This document shows, piece after piece, positions 19,134 through 27,853 of a stretch of DNA of 64,000 nt. The DNA is from Fluviicola sp. GTDB taxonomy: Bacteria > Bacteroidota > Bacteroidia > Flavobacteriales_D > Crocinitomicaceae. The notes beneath the pieces were generated by a model that worked only from the letters and a program-made list of their open reading frames with translations, had not been told where the DNA came from and ran no database searches. Numbering within the stretch: position 1 is the stretch's first letter; every line of letters begins with the position of its first letter. The stretch spans positions 1,137,475 to 1,201,474 of the forward strand of contig NZ_JAQSWB010000001.1 in NCBI RefSeq assembly GCF_029266855.1, read 5' to 3'. The position numbers and the translations under genes are program-made.

Positions 19134-19568
19134 ATGAAGACAGTAATTTTAGCATTGGCAGTCCTTGTTGGAGGATCAGCGATGGCTCAGCAGCCAACGA
19201 AAAAAGAGCGCAAAACAGCAGAAGAAAGAGCTACAGCTTCGGCTCAGAGAATGACCACTAAACTCGGTTTGAACGAAACTCAAAAAACCAAAATCCATGA
19301 CATCAATTTGGGAATTGCTCAAAAAAATGATGCAATTCGCGATAACACCTCTTTAACCAGAGAGCAAAGAATGGCTCAATTGGAAGAAACTCGCACCTCC
19401 CGTAACGCGCAATACAAAGAAGTATTGACCAGCGAACAATATGCAAAATACGAAGCCTGGGAAAAAGAAAGACATGCAAAGATGGAAGCAAAGCGTGCTG
19501 AAAAACAAGATGCCAAAGGTAAAAAACCGGGCACACCACCGGCTGAAGATATGGAAGATGATTTATAA
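19134..19568 (+). CDS. Spy/LTXXQ-like periplasmic protein (DUF4890-like)
   Basis: 144-aa protein with signal peptide MKTVILALAVLVGGSAMAQ. The mature part is helical and very charged, with the L-x-x-x-Q-x-x-x-I pattern LGLNETQKTKIHDIN and LTREQRMAQLEETR...LTSEQYAKYEAWE, typical of Spy/CpxP-type and DUF4890 proteins that bind unfolded proteins or metals in the periplasm. The tail (KGKKPGTPPAEDMEDDL) is disordered and acidic. An inverted repeat upstream suggests regulated expression. A strong symmetric terminator follows the stop codon directly. Confidence 0.8.
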   Translation: MKTVILALAVLVGGSAMAQQPTKKERKTAEERATASAQRMTTKLGLNETQKTKIHDINLGIAQKNDAIRDNTSLTREQRMAQLEETRTSRNAQYKEVLTSEQYAKYEAWEKERHAKMEAKRAEKQDAKGKKPGTPPAEDMEDDL

Positions 19569-19569
19569 A

Positions 19570-19601
19570 AAAAGGGATGCGATTAATCGCATCCCTTTTT
19601 T
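19570..19601. terminator. Bidirectional terminator between the Spy-like gene and msrA
   Basis: Perfect palindrome with half-site GGGATGCGATT (19574-19584), flanked by A7 on the left and T6 on the right, so it can stop transcription from both convergent genes. Confidence 0.85.
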
Positions 19602-19604
19602 GAT

Positions 19605-20135
19605 TTATTTCAATCTATCTGCAAAAATCTTTTTGAACTTCTCGTATTTTGGTCTTACTACCGCCTGACAATAGGCATTTCCAGGATTTAGTTCCAGGTA
19701 GTTTTGATGATAATCTTCCGCTGGGAAGTAATTTGAGACAGGTGAAATCTCTGTAACAATCGGGTTTTCCCATACACCTTCCTCCGTCAGTTTTGCCTTG
19801 TAAGCAAGTGCTTTCTCCTTTTGATCTGCATCGTGATAAAAAATCACCGAACGGTATTGTGTGCCCACATCATTCCCCTGGCGGTTTAGTTGTGTCGGAT
19901 CATGAACAAACCAAAATACTTCCAGTAATTCATCAAATGAAATAAGCGATTCGTCATATACAACCCGCGCTACTTCCGCGTGGCCCGTAGTTCCTTCAGT
20001 TACTTGTTTGTAAGTAGGCTTATCCACGTGCCCTCCAGCATAACCGGAAGTAACGGAAATTACACCTTTCAGATCTTTATAACATGCCTCTATGCACCAA
20101 AAACATCCGGCACCCAATGTGGCTTCTTTTATCAT
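19605..20135 (-). CDS. msrA: Peptide-methionine (S)-S-oxide reductase MsrA
   Basis: Repairs methionine S-sulfoxide in proteins. The catalytic motif GCFWCIE occupies residues 10-16, with Cys11 as the nucleophile. SVTSGYAGG, GHAEVARVVYD, FWFVHDPTQLNRQGNDVGTQYRS (written in parts: HDPTQLNRQGND, GTQYRS) and the C-terminal YHQNYLELNPGNAYCQ are the standard conserved blocks. The length of 176 aa indicates a stand-alone MsrA without an MsrB domain. A perfect TAnnTTTG lies 13 nt before the ATG. Confidence 0.96.
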   Translation of the reverse strand: MIKEATLGAGCFWCIEACYKDLKGVISVTSGYAGGHVDKPTYKQVTEGTTGHAEVARVVYDESLISFDELLEVFWFVHDPTQLNRQGNDVGTQYRSVIFYHDADQKEKALAYKAKLTEEGVWENPIVTEISPVSNYFPAEDYHQNYLELNPGNAYCQAVVRPKYEKFKKIFADRLK

Positions 20136-20148
20136 GTGTTCTTTTTAT

Positions 20149-20156
20149 CAAAAATA
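20149..20156 (-). promoter_or_regulatory. -7 promoter element TATTTTTG of msrA
   Basis: Perfect TAnnTTTG on the minus strand, 13 nt from the msrA ATG; back-to-back with the MFS promoter at 20204. Confidence 0.6.
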
Positions 20157-20203
20157 CGTGAAGTTTTAAAATCCGGACTACTCATTGAACGAAAGAGTTT
20201 GTT

Positions 20204-20211
20204 TACTTTTG
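20204..20211 (+). promoter_or_regulatory. -7 promoter element TACTTTTG of the MFS gene
   Basis: Perfect TAnnTTTG with a TTG at 20185-20187 sixteen nt upstream as a possible -33 box. It ends 7 nt before the TTG start codon at 20219. Confidence 0.6.
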
Positions 20212-20218
20212 CTCTATC

Positions 20219-21379
20219 TTGAAAACATACGGATCCAATTTCTGGAAGTTAAGCTTCTCCATGCTTCTTTTTACCACGAGTTACAATATTGTGATTCCGG
20301 AAATGAATGCATTTTTAACCGACCTCGGATCTCCGCAGCTGAAAGGATTGATCATTGCTTTATTCACTATTTCGGCTGGCTTTTCCAGACCATTCTCAGG
20401 GAAACTTTCGGATATTATCGGGCGAAAAAAAGTGATGCTGATTGGATTGCTGATCTCCGTCATCGTTTGTTCTCTTTATTCCTTTGCATTTGCTGCCTGG
20501 TTTTTGCTCCTGTTGCGCTTTTTACATGGATTCAGCGTCGGATTCTACCCAACCGGCGCCACGGCTTTGATTACAGATATCCTTCCTGAAAATAAACGTG
20601 GTTTTGGAATGGGGCTTTGGGGAACTTTCATTTCTATCGGAATGGGAATCGGACAGGGACTTTCCAGTTTCATCGTAGAAATCGGAAACCGCGATGCTCT
20701 GTTTTTTACAGCAGCACTGTTTACCGCATTGTCCTATATTTTGTATTTCAATGTAAAAGAAACGCTTGCAAAAACTTCGAAATTTCAATTAGAGCATTTA
20801 AAGATCAATTCGGACGAGATCATTGAACCAAGTGTCATTCCTGTTGCTGTTGTGATGTTTCTCTCGGCTATGTGTTCTGGGATGATACTCGTTCTGTCGC
20901 CCGACATTTCAGATCACCTGCATATCGGGAACAAAGGTGCTTTCTTCATTTTTTATGTGATGGCAACTATTTTAATCCGCCTGGTAACCGGGAAAGTATC
21001 TGATACTTACGGTCGAAGAGAAACACTGGTAGTCGGAATGATTATTTTATGCATTTCAATGATCCTGATCGGGATGTCGAATACCGGAACCTGGTATTAT
21101 ATTTCCTCTATTGTTTTCGGAATTGCAACCGGGATTATCTCACCAACCATTTTTGCCTGGACAGCCGATCTATCTCCTAAAAGCAGGCGTGGAAGAGGAA
21201 CAGGAACCATGTTCATCGCTTTAGAGTTCGGGGTTCTCAGCGGAGCTTTAGCTACCAATCTTTGGTATCAAAACAATCTGAAATCGATTTGGAATGTGTT
21301 TTTGTTTGGGGCCGGAATGGCTTTTTTATGTATTGTTTACCTGCTTTGGCATTTGAAAACCAGGAAATCCAAACACTAA
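20219..21379 (+). CDS. Major facilitator superfamily transporter
   Basis: 386-aa inner-membrane transporter with about twelve predicted spans. The MFS loop 2-3 signature is seen as GKLSDIIGRKKVM around residues 60-72, with a repeat in the second half (GKVSDTYGRRETLV). The arrangement is that of drug/metabolite efflux or sugar-type MFS proteins; the substrate cannot be told. The best start is TTG at 20219, 7 nt after a promoter element; the next in-frame Met (MLLFTT, residue 15) would cut into the first span. The 3' end overlaps the stop codon of the convergent NlpC/P60 gene by 4 bp. Confidence 0.9.
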   Translation: MKTYGSNFWKLSFSMLLFTTSYNIVIPEMNAFLTDLGSPQLKGLIIALFTISAGFSRPFSGKLSDIIGRKKVMLIGLLISVIVCSLYSFAFAAWFLLLLRFLHGFSVGFYPTGATALITDILPENKRGFGMGLWGTFISIGMGIGQGLSSFIVEIGNRDALFFTAALFTALSYILYFNVKETLAKTSKFQLEHLKINSDEIIEPSVIPVAVVMFLSAMCSGMILVLSPDISDHLHIGNKGAFFIFYVMATILIRLVTGKVSDTYGRRETLVVGMIILCISMILIGMSNTGTWYYISSIVFGIATGIISPTIFAWTADLSPKSRRGRGTGTMFIALEFGVLSGALATNLWYQNNLKSIWNVFLFGAGMAFLCIVYLLWHLKTRKSKH

Positions 21380-21972
21380 TTCTTAGGAGTAATTCCTCCG
21401 TAATCCAGGCGTTTTGCCTTTAAGTAGCGGGGAACGTAATAACCACTGTTGTTAAAAGTATCAATGATTACCCCTCTGGATGTAGAACTGTGAATAAACT
21501 TGATTACACCTTCTTTGACTTCCACAACCATCGCAACGTGTCCAACTCCTGAAGAACCGGTATTTCTTCCTTTAAAGAACATCAGATCACCAGGTTGCAA
21601 CTCAGACAGCTTTACGGTTTTTCCAAATTCGGCAATTCCGGGACTTGAACGGGATAAACGCATACCGAAGTTCCCCATTACATAGTAAATAAATCCGCTG
21701 CAGTCAAATCCAGATGGTGTAGAACCTGCATAATGATAAGGTGTTCCCAGGAATTTCTTTGCGAATTGGATGATCTCTTCTACTTGTTTATTGATTTTTG
21801 GTGCCGAATCAGTAGAAGCTATTGCCTCCGAAGCAGATGATCCGGCTTGCTTCATTAGGGTGTCAGAAGACACCTGACTCTTTTGAGGTAAAGAACCTAT
21901 AGCTGTCTGCGCCTGAAGCGCATTACTCGTTAGAATTACAGCTATCGAAAATATGTAAGTTTTTAAAGACAT
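21376..21972 (-). CDS. NlpC/P60 (C40) family peptidoglycan hydrolase
   Basis: 198-aa exported cell-wall endopeptidase, probably cutting between gamma-D-Glu and the diamino acid. It has a signal peptide (MSLKTYIFSIAVILTSNALQAQ), a Ser/Ala-rich linker to about residue 60, and the C40 domain with the catalytic Cys91 in FDCSGF, His145 in GVGHVAMVV and a third residue His161 in FIHSS. LGTPYHYAGSTPSGFDCSG (parts) and LQPGDLMFF are the classical blocks. A perfect TAnnTTTG lies 16 nt upstream. Confidence 0.93.
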   Translation of the reverse strand: MSLKTYIFSIAVILTSNALQAQTAIGSLPQKSQVSSDTLMKQAGSSASEAIASTDSAPKINKQVEEIIQFAKKFLGTPYHYAGSTPSGFDCSGFIYYVMGNFGMRLSRSSPGIAEFGKTVKLSELQPGDLMFFKGRNTGSSGVGHVAMVVEVKEGVIKFIHSSTSRGVIIDTFNNSGYYVPRYLKAKRLDYGGITPKN

Positions 21973-21988
21973 AATATTTCAGACGGTG

Positions 21989-21996
21989 CAAAATTA
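21989..21996 (-). promoter_or_regulatory. -7 promoter element TAATTTTG of the NlpC/P60 gene
   Basis: Perfect TAnnTTTG on the minus strand, 16 nt before the ATG at 21972. Confidence 0.6.
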
Positions 21997-22022
21997 TCAT
22001 TATTTTCACAGAATCAAAATGA

Positions 22023-22370
22023 TTGGTCTTGAGTAAATTAGATAATATCGTATTAACCAAATTGTATTACTCTATTGGAGAGGTTGCTGCTATATTTGAT
22101 GTAAACACCTCATTGATACGGTTTTGGGAGAAGGAATTCACTGTGATTCAGCCAAAGAAAAACAAAAAAGGGAATCGTTTATTTACAGTTAAAGATATTG
22201 AGCATTTTAACAAGATTTACCAACTGGTGAAAGAACAGGGCTACACCCTTGATGGCGCTAAAAAAGCCTTAAAAGCCGGTGACAAAGCCATTGTCGATGG
22301 AAATTCAAACGAAGTGCTGATCCACAAACTGGAAAAAATCAAATCGAAATTACTCGAGCTTAAAAAATAA
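22023..22370 (+). CDS. MerR family transcriptional regulator
   Basis: 115-aa DNA-binding protein. The N-terminal winged helix-turn-helix is typical: YYSIGEVAAIFDVNTSLIRFWEKEF followed by NRLFTVKDIEHFNKIYQLVKEQGYTLDGAKKAL (both quoted only to show the MerR pattern; key parts are SIGEVAAIF, LIRFWEKEF and LVKEQGYTL). No C-terminal ligand domain exists beyond a short coiled coil, as in the small MerR proteins widespread in Bacteroidota. Start is TTG at 22023 or 22029; no in-frame ATG precedes the HTH. It is divergent from the NlpC/P60 gene, which could be a target, but that is a guess. Confidence 0.88.
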   Translation: MVLSKLDNIVLTKLYYSIGEVAAIFDVNTSLIRFWEKEFTVIQPKKNKKGNRLFTVKDIEHFNKIYQLVKEQGYTLDGAKKALKAGDKAIVDGNSNEVLIHKLEKIKSKLLELKK

Positions 22371-22413
22371 TTCGTAATCGTATCCCGATAGCTATCGGGA
22401 CGTAATTCGTAAT
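22369..22413. repeat. Palindrome flanked by 10-bp direct repeats AATTCGTAAT
   Basis: Direct repeats AATTCGTAAT at 22369-22378 and 22404-22413 enclose a 25-bp core with a perfect 18-nt palindrome, half-site TCCCGATAG (22383-22400). It fills the gap between the convergent MerR and aroB genes and touches both stop codons. It could serve as a weak bidirectional terminator. Confidence 0.6.
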
Positions 22414-23498
22414 CAATTCTTATAATAAGCCTGATACAAATAATTCAATGCCATTTTAATGTCGTTCTCATCAATCAAATGATTCCATGAACATTCGCCG
22501 ATCTGGTTTAAAAAACACGTGCGTATTCCCTGCTGATCGTTCTTTTTATCATTTTTCATTAACTCAAGCATAATCCCGACTCCGGTCAGTAAATCTTCCG
22601 GACACGGATACAGAGCCATCATGACCTGAACGATCTCATTCAGTTCATCGGAATTCAATGTTCCTTTCTGGTTGGATAAAAACGCTTCGGCGATTATTCC
22701 AAGCGCTACACAATTTCCATGCGACATCGGGTTCAGATCCAGGTAATAACCTTCAATTGCATGACCGATCGTATGACCGAAGTTCAGGGATTTCCGTTTC
22801 CCTTTTTCAGTTGGATCTTCAGTCACTACTTTTGCTTTGATCGCAATGGATTTTTCCAGGATCTTAGTTACGCTTTCTTCAGAAAACAATTCATCCTGTT
22901 TACTGGATATCAACCTGTCCCATTCCTTTTTATCGGAGATCAATGCATGCTTTAGCACTTCTGCAAACCCGCTTCTCCATTCTTCTTCCGGTAAGGTTGT
23001 CAAAAAACGCTGATCAACGAAAACCGCAACCGGGTCGTAAAACGTTCCTATTTGATTTTTAAAGTTCCCCAGATCGATTCCTGTTTTTCCTCCGATAGCC
23101 GCATCTACCATTCCGAGTAAGGACGTAGGGATGTGAATACACCGCAATCCTCTTTTATAAATAGAAGCAATAAAACCACCCATGTCGCTTACAACTCCGC
23201 CGCCGAGAGTTATAACCAGGTCCGAACGTACTACTCCATAATCCGAAAGTGCCTCCAAAACCTGGAAACAAACCTCCATCACCTTATTTTCTTCACCGGC
23301 AGGTAACAAGATCACCTCTGCATCTTCCAGTGTAGGAAAAGCGGTTAGCAGATACTCGAGACAAAAATCATGCGTATTCTCATCAACAACAATGACTTTT
23401 CGAACATCTTTATAAGATTCTTCAAGTAAAGTGGGGAAAGAAGAAAGCTCCAGATTGCCCACTTCCACAGTATAAGAATTACATTTAATTTTTTTCAA
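22413..23498 (-). CDS. aroB: 3-dehydroquinate synthase AroB
   Basis: Second step of the shikimate pathway: cyclises DAHP to 3-dehydroquinate with NAD and a divalent metal. The NAD-binding block GGGVVSDMGGF is at residues 99-109, IPTSLLGMVDAAIGGKTGID (20 residues) at 123-142, GFAEVLKHALI at 178-188 and the metal-binding FGHTIGHAIEG at 240-250. The length of 361 aa is normal. The start is TTG (MKKIKCNSYTVEVG); no in-frame ATG exists just upstream. Divergent from the proline dehydrogenase gene. Confidence 0.95.
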   Translation of the reverse strand: MKKIKCNSYTVEVGNLELSSFPTLLEESYKDVRKVIVVDENTHDFCLEYLLTAFPTLEDAEVILLPAGEENKVMEVCFQVLEALSDYGVVRSDLVITLGGGVVSDMGGFIASIYKRGLRCIHIPTSLLGMVDAAIGGKTGIDLGNFKNQIGTFYDPVAVFVDQRFLTTLPEEEWRSGFAEVLKHALISDKKEWDRLISSKQDELFSEESVTKILEKSIAIKAKVVTEDPTEKGKRKSLNFGHTIGHAIEGYYLDLNPMSHGNCVALGIIAEAFLSNQKGTLNSDELNEIVQVMMALYPCPEDLLTGVGIMLELMKNDKKNDQQGIRTCFLNQIGECSWNHLIDENDIKMALNYLYQAYYKN

Positions 23499-23565
23499 AA
23501 CGCTAATTTCAATGATGAAACAAATAAATTCAGTTTAAAGGTGAACAAAAATACTGGAAAGCGAT

Positions 23566-23573
23566 TAATTTTG
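23566..23573 (+). promoter_or_regulatory. -7 promoter element TAATTTTG of the proline dehydrogenase gene
   Basis: Perfect TAnnTTTG ending 4 nt before the ATG at 23578. Transcription would start at or next to the start codon, i.e. a leaderless mRNA. Confidence 0.65.
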
Positions 23574-23577
23574 CCTC

Positions 23578-24753
23578 ATGATATCTTTTAATAACACAGA
23601 AATTGCGTTCAAACACAAGTCTAATAAGGATTTGAAACGGGCACATTTTCTTTTTTCTGTTATGGCTAGCCCTTTCCTGGTAAAAACAGGAAAAGGATTG
23701 ACTCAATTCGGGTTGAATGTAGGCCTTCCTATCAAAGGAATGATTAAGTCGACCATTTTTGAACAATTTTGTGGAGGCGAAACCATCGAAGAATGTACTT
23801 CCACTATCAATACTATGTGGAAACACCATGTAGGAACTATTTTGGATTATTCGGTAGAAGGAAAAACCAGTGCTGAAGATTTTGAATATACTACCAAAGA
23901 GATTATCGCTACGATTCATAAAGCAAAAGGCAACCCTGGGATTCCGTTTGCAGTATTCAAAATTACCGGAATTGCGCGATTCAGTCTGTTGGAACTTACA
24001 AATGGTGGAATTGACGGAATCTCCGGAGATGATTTAAAAGAATATCATGAAACGGTAGAACGCGTAAACCGGATTTGCAATGAAGCATTTGAAGCGGATG
24101 TACCTGTTTTTATTGATGCGGAAGAAAGCTGGATCCAGGACGTGATTGATCGGATCAGTCATGAAATGATGCTGAAATACAACAAAGAGCGTGCAATCGT
24201 GTTCAATACGGTTCAAATGTACCGGCACGACCGCTTAGACTTTTTGAAAAAAAGCATTGCCTGGGCTAAAACAGAAAATGTACAATACGGTGTGAAACTG
24301 GTTCGCGGTGCATACATGGAAAAGGAAAGAAAAAGAGCCCTTGAAAACGGGTATCCTTCCCCTATTCAACCGGATAAAAAAACCTGCGACAGTGACTACA
24401 ATGCAGCATTGAAGTTTTTATTGGAACCGGAAAATTTCTCTCAAATGGCTTTGTGCGCAGGATCGCATAATGAGGATTCTTCAGCGTATCTTGCGAGCCT
24501 CATCGTATCTTCAGGTATTGATAAAACAGATAAACGCATATACTTTGCGCAGTTACTGGGAATGAGTGACCATATTTCTTACACATTAGCTTCTGAAGGC
24601 TTTAATGTTGCCAAATATGTTCCTTATGGGCCTGTAAAAGAAGTTATTCCTTACCTTTTCAGACGTGCTGATGAAAATACATCTGTAAAAGGACAAACGG
24701 GAAGGGAATTGAAATTGATCAAAGAAGAGATAAAAAGAAGAAAGGGAGCCTAA
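23578..24753 (+). CDS. Proline dehydrogenase family protein
   Basis: FAD-dependent oxidation of L-proline to pyrroline-5-carboxylate. The TIM-barrel blocks are readable: PFAVFKITGIARF, VPVFIDAEESWIQ, VFNTVQMYRHDRL, YGVKLVRGAYMEKERKRA and the C-terminal YLFRRADENTSVKGQ, whose paired arginines bind the proline carboxylate. At 391 aa it is the single-function form with no fused P5C dehydrogenase, as usual in Bacteroidota. The stop codon lies inside the loop of the following terminator hairpin. Confidence 0.93.
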   Translation: MISFNNTEIAFKHKSNKDLKRAHFLFSVMASPFLVKTGKGLTQFGLNVGLPIKGMIKSTIFEQFCGGETIEECTSTINTMWKHHVGTILDYSVEGKTSAEDFEYTTKEIIATIHKAKGNPGIPFAVFKITGIARFSLLELTNGGIDGISGDDLKEYHETVERVNRICNEAFEADVPVFIDAEESWIQDVIDRISHEMMLKYNKERAIVFNTVQMYRHDRLDFLKKSIAWAKTENVQYGVKLVRGAYMEKERKRALENGYPSPIQPDKKTCDSDYNAALKFLLEPENFSQMALCAGSHNEDSSAYLASLIVSSGIDKTDKRIYFAQLLGMSDHISYTLASEGFNVAKYVPYGPVKEVIPYLFRRADENTSVKGQTGRELKLIKEEIKRRKGA

Positions 24754-24770
24754 TGGACTCCCTTTCTTTT
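24738..24770 (+). terminator. Terminator overlapping the end of the proline dehydrogenase gene
   Basis: AAAGGGAG (24741-24748) pairs with CTCCCTTT (24758-24765), extended by three further pairs, and then T-rich sequence. The loop contains the TAA stop codon (24751-24753), so the left arm is coding sequence. Confidence 0.75.
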
Positions 24771-24827
24771 TGGGTTTGAATTTTATTAATAACAAATAAT
24801 CGAATTTGTTAAGTAGCAGCAAGTTAG

Positions 24828-27635
24828 TTAACGTAGTATATTTACGTGACCCGTATGCTCCTTTTTATCATCACTTGAAGAAGTTTTATACTGGATCTTC
24901 CAGGTATATTGACCCTCTTGACAAGCAACACCTTTATATGTACCATCCCAACCTTCAAGTGTATTTCTAGTACTGAATACTAACTCACCCCATCTGTTGT
25001 AGATTTCCAGTTTATATGCGTTTTTATCAACTCCTGATGTCACAACCGGTAAGAAAACAGGATTGAATTGGTTTCCATCCGGTGTGAAGGTATTAGGAAC
25101 ATACAAAATTACACCTTTTTCCATTAATATGGTCTTCGTAATCGAATCTACACAACCATGTTCTGAAATTGCAACTAAAGTCACCTGGAAATTTTGCTCT
25201 GGTTCTACAACAAAAGTATGTGTCGGACTGAAATCATTCGAGATCTCCGTTCCATCACCGAAATTCCAGATATATTGAACTGCTCCCGAGGAATTATTTA
25301 CCAAATTAGCTTCCGGGGCAATCACAGAAATCACTCCTGGGTTCGGCGTAAAATTCGCAACCGGATTCGGATATACACAAATGAAACTTGGATAGCTTTG
25401 CGACCAAACACAGCCTAAAGCCGTTGTTGATGTAACGCTTACATCATAACATCCCTGGTTTTCATATAGGTTTGTCACCGTATCGTTCAAACTTGAAAGA
25501 GTATTTCCGTCTCCGAAGGTCCATTGCGTATTAACGCTTGGTGTTCCTGTAGAATTATTAAGCAGCATGGCTGTATGCGGTTCACAAGCCGGATCTGAAG
25601 TGGTTGCAATTTGGATAGCAATCGGTTCTTCTATTGAAACCATTACCTGGTCTGTATTTGTACAACCTTCAGAAGAAGTTCCGGTAACCGTATAAGTCAA
25701 TGAACTGGTTGGAGAAAACGAAACATTATCTGTAATTCCGTTATCCCATGCATATGTGTCGGCTCCGGAACCAGCCAGTACAGTTGAAGCTCCTTCGCAA
25801 ATTATCTGATCAGTACCTGCATTCACTATCGGAAGCGGATTAACCCTTAACATAACGGTGTCCAAACCAAAGCAATTGGAAGCATCATAACCGTGCAGAA
25901 CAATTTCATAAGTACCAACCGCAGGAACGTAAGTCTGACCATCGGGAATTCCATTCGACCAATTATAGCTTGTTGCCGCACCTGAACCGGTAAACGTAAC
26001 AGAAGTATTCTCACAAACAGTTACATCAGGTCCGGCAGAAACAACCGGTGCAGGTAAAAATGTAACCATCAACGAATCTTTATTCTGACATCCGTTCCCA
26101 TCAGTACCCGTTACAATGTATTTACCGTCAACTGTAGGAATAAAGGAAGTTCCGTTCACAGCACCATTATTCCAGGTATACGATACAGCGCCTGAACCGT
26201 TTAATGTCATTGGTGTGTAGGGACAAAGCTGCTGGTCGATCCCCGCTTCTACCGGAGGCAAATCATGAACAACGATATTTCTTACACGTGTATGTGTACA
26301 GCTATCCTCGTTCATTGCAACCAAAGTAATCGTGTAAGTTCCGGCAGTTTGATAAACATGTGTCGGATTCGCAGCCGTTTCCAATGGAGTTCCATCACCA
26401 AAATCCCACGAATAAGTCAGGTTTTGATTAATCAGATCCGTAGAAACATTACTGGCAGTAACAGGTGCTAAAACACAAGTATTCGGAACCGTAAAATCAG
26501 CGGTCGGAATTGATTTAACAATTACCTGTTTGATCATGGTGTCCCTACAGCCGGTAGTTTCATACGAAACCAGGCGCACATCGTAAACACCAGGTGCAGC
26601 ATACGTATGAGTAGGACTTGCCGTTGTGGAAGTAGTTCCATCTCCAAAATTCCAGAGATTCGCAATAATGACATTATTATTAACGGTAGAAGTATTTGTG
26701 AACTGTACATTCAACTGCCCGCAGTTTTGGGTATATGTATAATCCGGAAGTACGATCGTCGGCTCAACTTCTACGTCCACCGTCACAGAACAAGAACCTG
26801 TATTTGTCAGTGTTGTTAACTGACAAGTATATACTGTTCCGGTTGTGGGACTTGGAATCGTAATTGAAGGTGTTGTGGCACCGGTATTCCATAAATAACT
26901 GCTAAATCCTGTAGGAGCTGTCAATGTTGCAGCATTTGTTCCCTGGCAATACTGCACCGTTAATCTCAAAGGCTGACAGCTCATAGTTATATAAGCATAC
27001 CCAAAATGTCCTGACAGACTGCAATCTCTGGTAGCAAATTCAATTTGAATGGTTTGCCCAATAAAAGAAGACAAGTCCAAGGCGGCTGTTGACCAGTTCA
27101 ACCAGGTAACACCATTGCATTCCTGAAAATTTTGTCCCGGCTGTCCACCATAAACATCGTAAACACCACAAGGTCCTCCAATTTCATTTCCTGCCTGATC
27201 CAGTACTTTAATACTTAATCTGGGTTGTTCATTTGGAAGATGACCGGCTGGGTTCTCTAAAACCGCTGCATATTTGTAAATCAATAAAGAATTATCGACT
27301 GTAACCGGCATAGCATATCTCAAGGCTTCAGCTTCGGCGTTTGTGCCATTATTCCCAATACGAGCAACAACAAAGGAACCTGGGGGAAGTAACTGTAAAC
27401 CACCACATGAATACGGATCGATCCCTGGAGTACTAATTATAGTATGTCTTCCACTTACAACACCCGGAAGTGCAAAAGGGTTATTATAATCACCGGTAAA
27501 ACCTGTCCAGTTATTAAAACCTCCTTGAGCAAAATTAGCGTTAGGACATGCGGGTTGCAGCTGAGAATAAGCAGTACCGGTTGTAAGTATCAGGCCGATA
27601 AATATCAGCTTGACAAAATTCTTCTTCACAATCAT
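24828..27635 (-). CDS. T9SS type B (CHU_C) cargo with PKD domains
   Basis: 935-aa secreted protein. A signal peptide (MIVKKNFVKLIFIGLILTTG...AYSQ) is followed by a beta-sandwich-like region to about residue 225, one Ig-like unit, then four PKD domains recognised by WNFGDG, WDFGDG, WTFGDG and WNFGDG, with about four SprB/Ig-like units between the second and third (ADTYAWDNGI, VSYTWNNGA, TSYNWSNGI). The end carries the gliding-motility-associated CHU_C sorting domain: VPNTFTPDGNQFNPVFLP, EIYNRWGELVF and GWDGTYKG. Exported by Sec, then the T9SS, and probably attached at the cell surface. Single gene, no clear TAnnTTTG near the start. Confidence 0.9.
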   Translation of the reverse strand: MIVKKNFVKLIFIGLILTTGTAYSQLQPACPNANFAQGGFNNWTGFTGDYNNPFALPGVVSGRHTIISTPGIDPYSCGGLQLLPPGSFVVARIGNNGTNAEAEALRYAMPVTVDNSLLIYKYAAVLENPAGHLPNEQPRLSIKVLDQAGNEIGGPCGVYDVYGGQPGQNFQECNGVTWLNWSTAALDLSSFIGQTIQIEFATRDCSLSGHFGYAYITMSCQPLRLTVQYCQGTNAATLTAPTGFSSYLWNTGATTPSITIPSPTTGTVYTCQLTTLTNTGSCSVTVDVEVEPTIVLPDYTYTQNCGQLNVQFTNTSTVNNNVIIANLWNFGDGTTSTTASPTHTYAAPGVYDVRLVSYETTGCRDTMIKQVIVKSIPTADFTVPNTCVLAPVTASNVSTDLINQNLTYSWDFGDGTPLETAANPTHVYQTAGTYTITLVAMNEDSCTHTRVRNIVVHDLPPVEAGIDQQLCPYTPMTLNGSGAVSYTWNNGAVNGTSFIPTVDGKYIVTGTDGNGCQNKDSLMVTFLPAPVVSAGPDVTVCENTSVTFTGSGAATSYNWSNGIPDGQTYVPAVGTYEIVLHGYDASNCFGLDTVMLRVNPLPIVNAGTDQIICEGASTVLAGSGADTYAWDNGITDNVSFSPTSSLTYTVTGTSSEGCTNTDQVMVSIEEPIAIQIATTSDPACEPHTAMLLNNSTGTPSVNTQWTFGDGNTLSSLNDTVTNLYENQGCYDVSVTSTTALGCVWSQSYPSFICVYPNPVANFTPNPGVISVIAPEANLVNNSSGAVQYIWNFGDGTEISNDFSPTHTFVVEPEQNFQVTLVAISEHGCVDSITKTILMEKGVILYVPNTFTPDGNQFNPVFLPVVTSGVDKNAYKLEIYNRWGELVFSTRNTLEGWDGTYKGVACQEGQYTWKIQYKTSSSDDKKEHTGHVNILR

Positions 27636-27789
27636 TTAATTCAATTATTAAATTGATACGCCTAAGTTACGGAAGAATGAAGTGATAGTTGCCTCTTAAT
27701 TAAATCGATTTTGTTAAAAATAACAGCTATTACAGGAATCTCAAAGATATTTACAAAAAACGAGCGAAATCTTTAGTTTTAAAACAAGA

Positions 27790-27827
27790 GAAAGCGAAGC
27801 TTTCGATATTAATCCGCCACGGCGGAT
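27790..27827. repeat. Two small intergenic palindromes (GAAAGC/GCTTTC and ATCCGCC/GGCGGAT)
   Basis: GAAAGC-GAA-GCTTTC at 27790-27804 and ATCCGCC-AC-GGCGGAT at 27812-27827, in the 218-bp gap between hemF and the PKD cargo. On the minus strand the first is followed by TCTTGTTTT and may end the guaA-hemF operon. Similar motifs recur at 57.25-57.53 kb. Confidence 0.6.
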
Positions 27828-27853
27828 CAGTGCAATTCCTTTTCAATTCTTAA

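Noticed and set aside
20185..20589. Plus-strand frame overlapping the MFS start
   Set aside because: Out of frame with a clear transporter and with no recognisable features.
22023..22370. MerR gene as an excisionase of a mobile element
   Set aside because: No integrase, relaxase or att-like repeat is nearby, and the protein matches chromosomal MerR regulators of this phylum.
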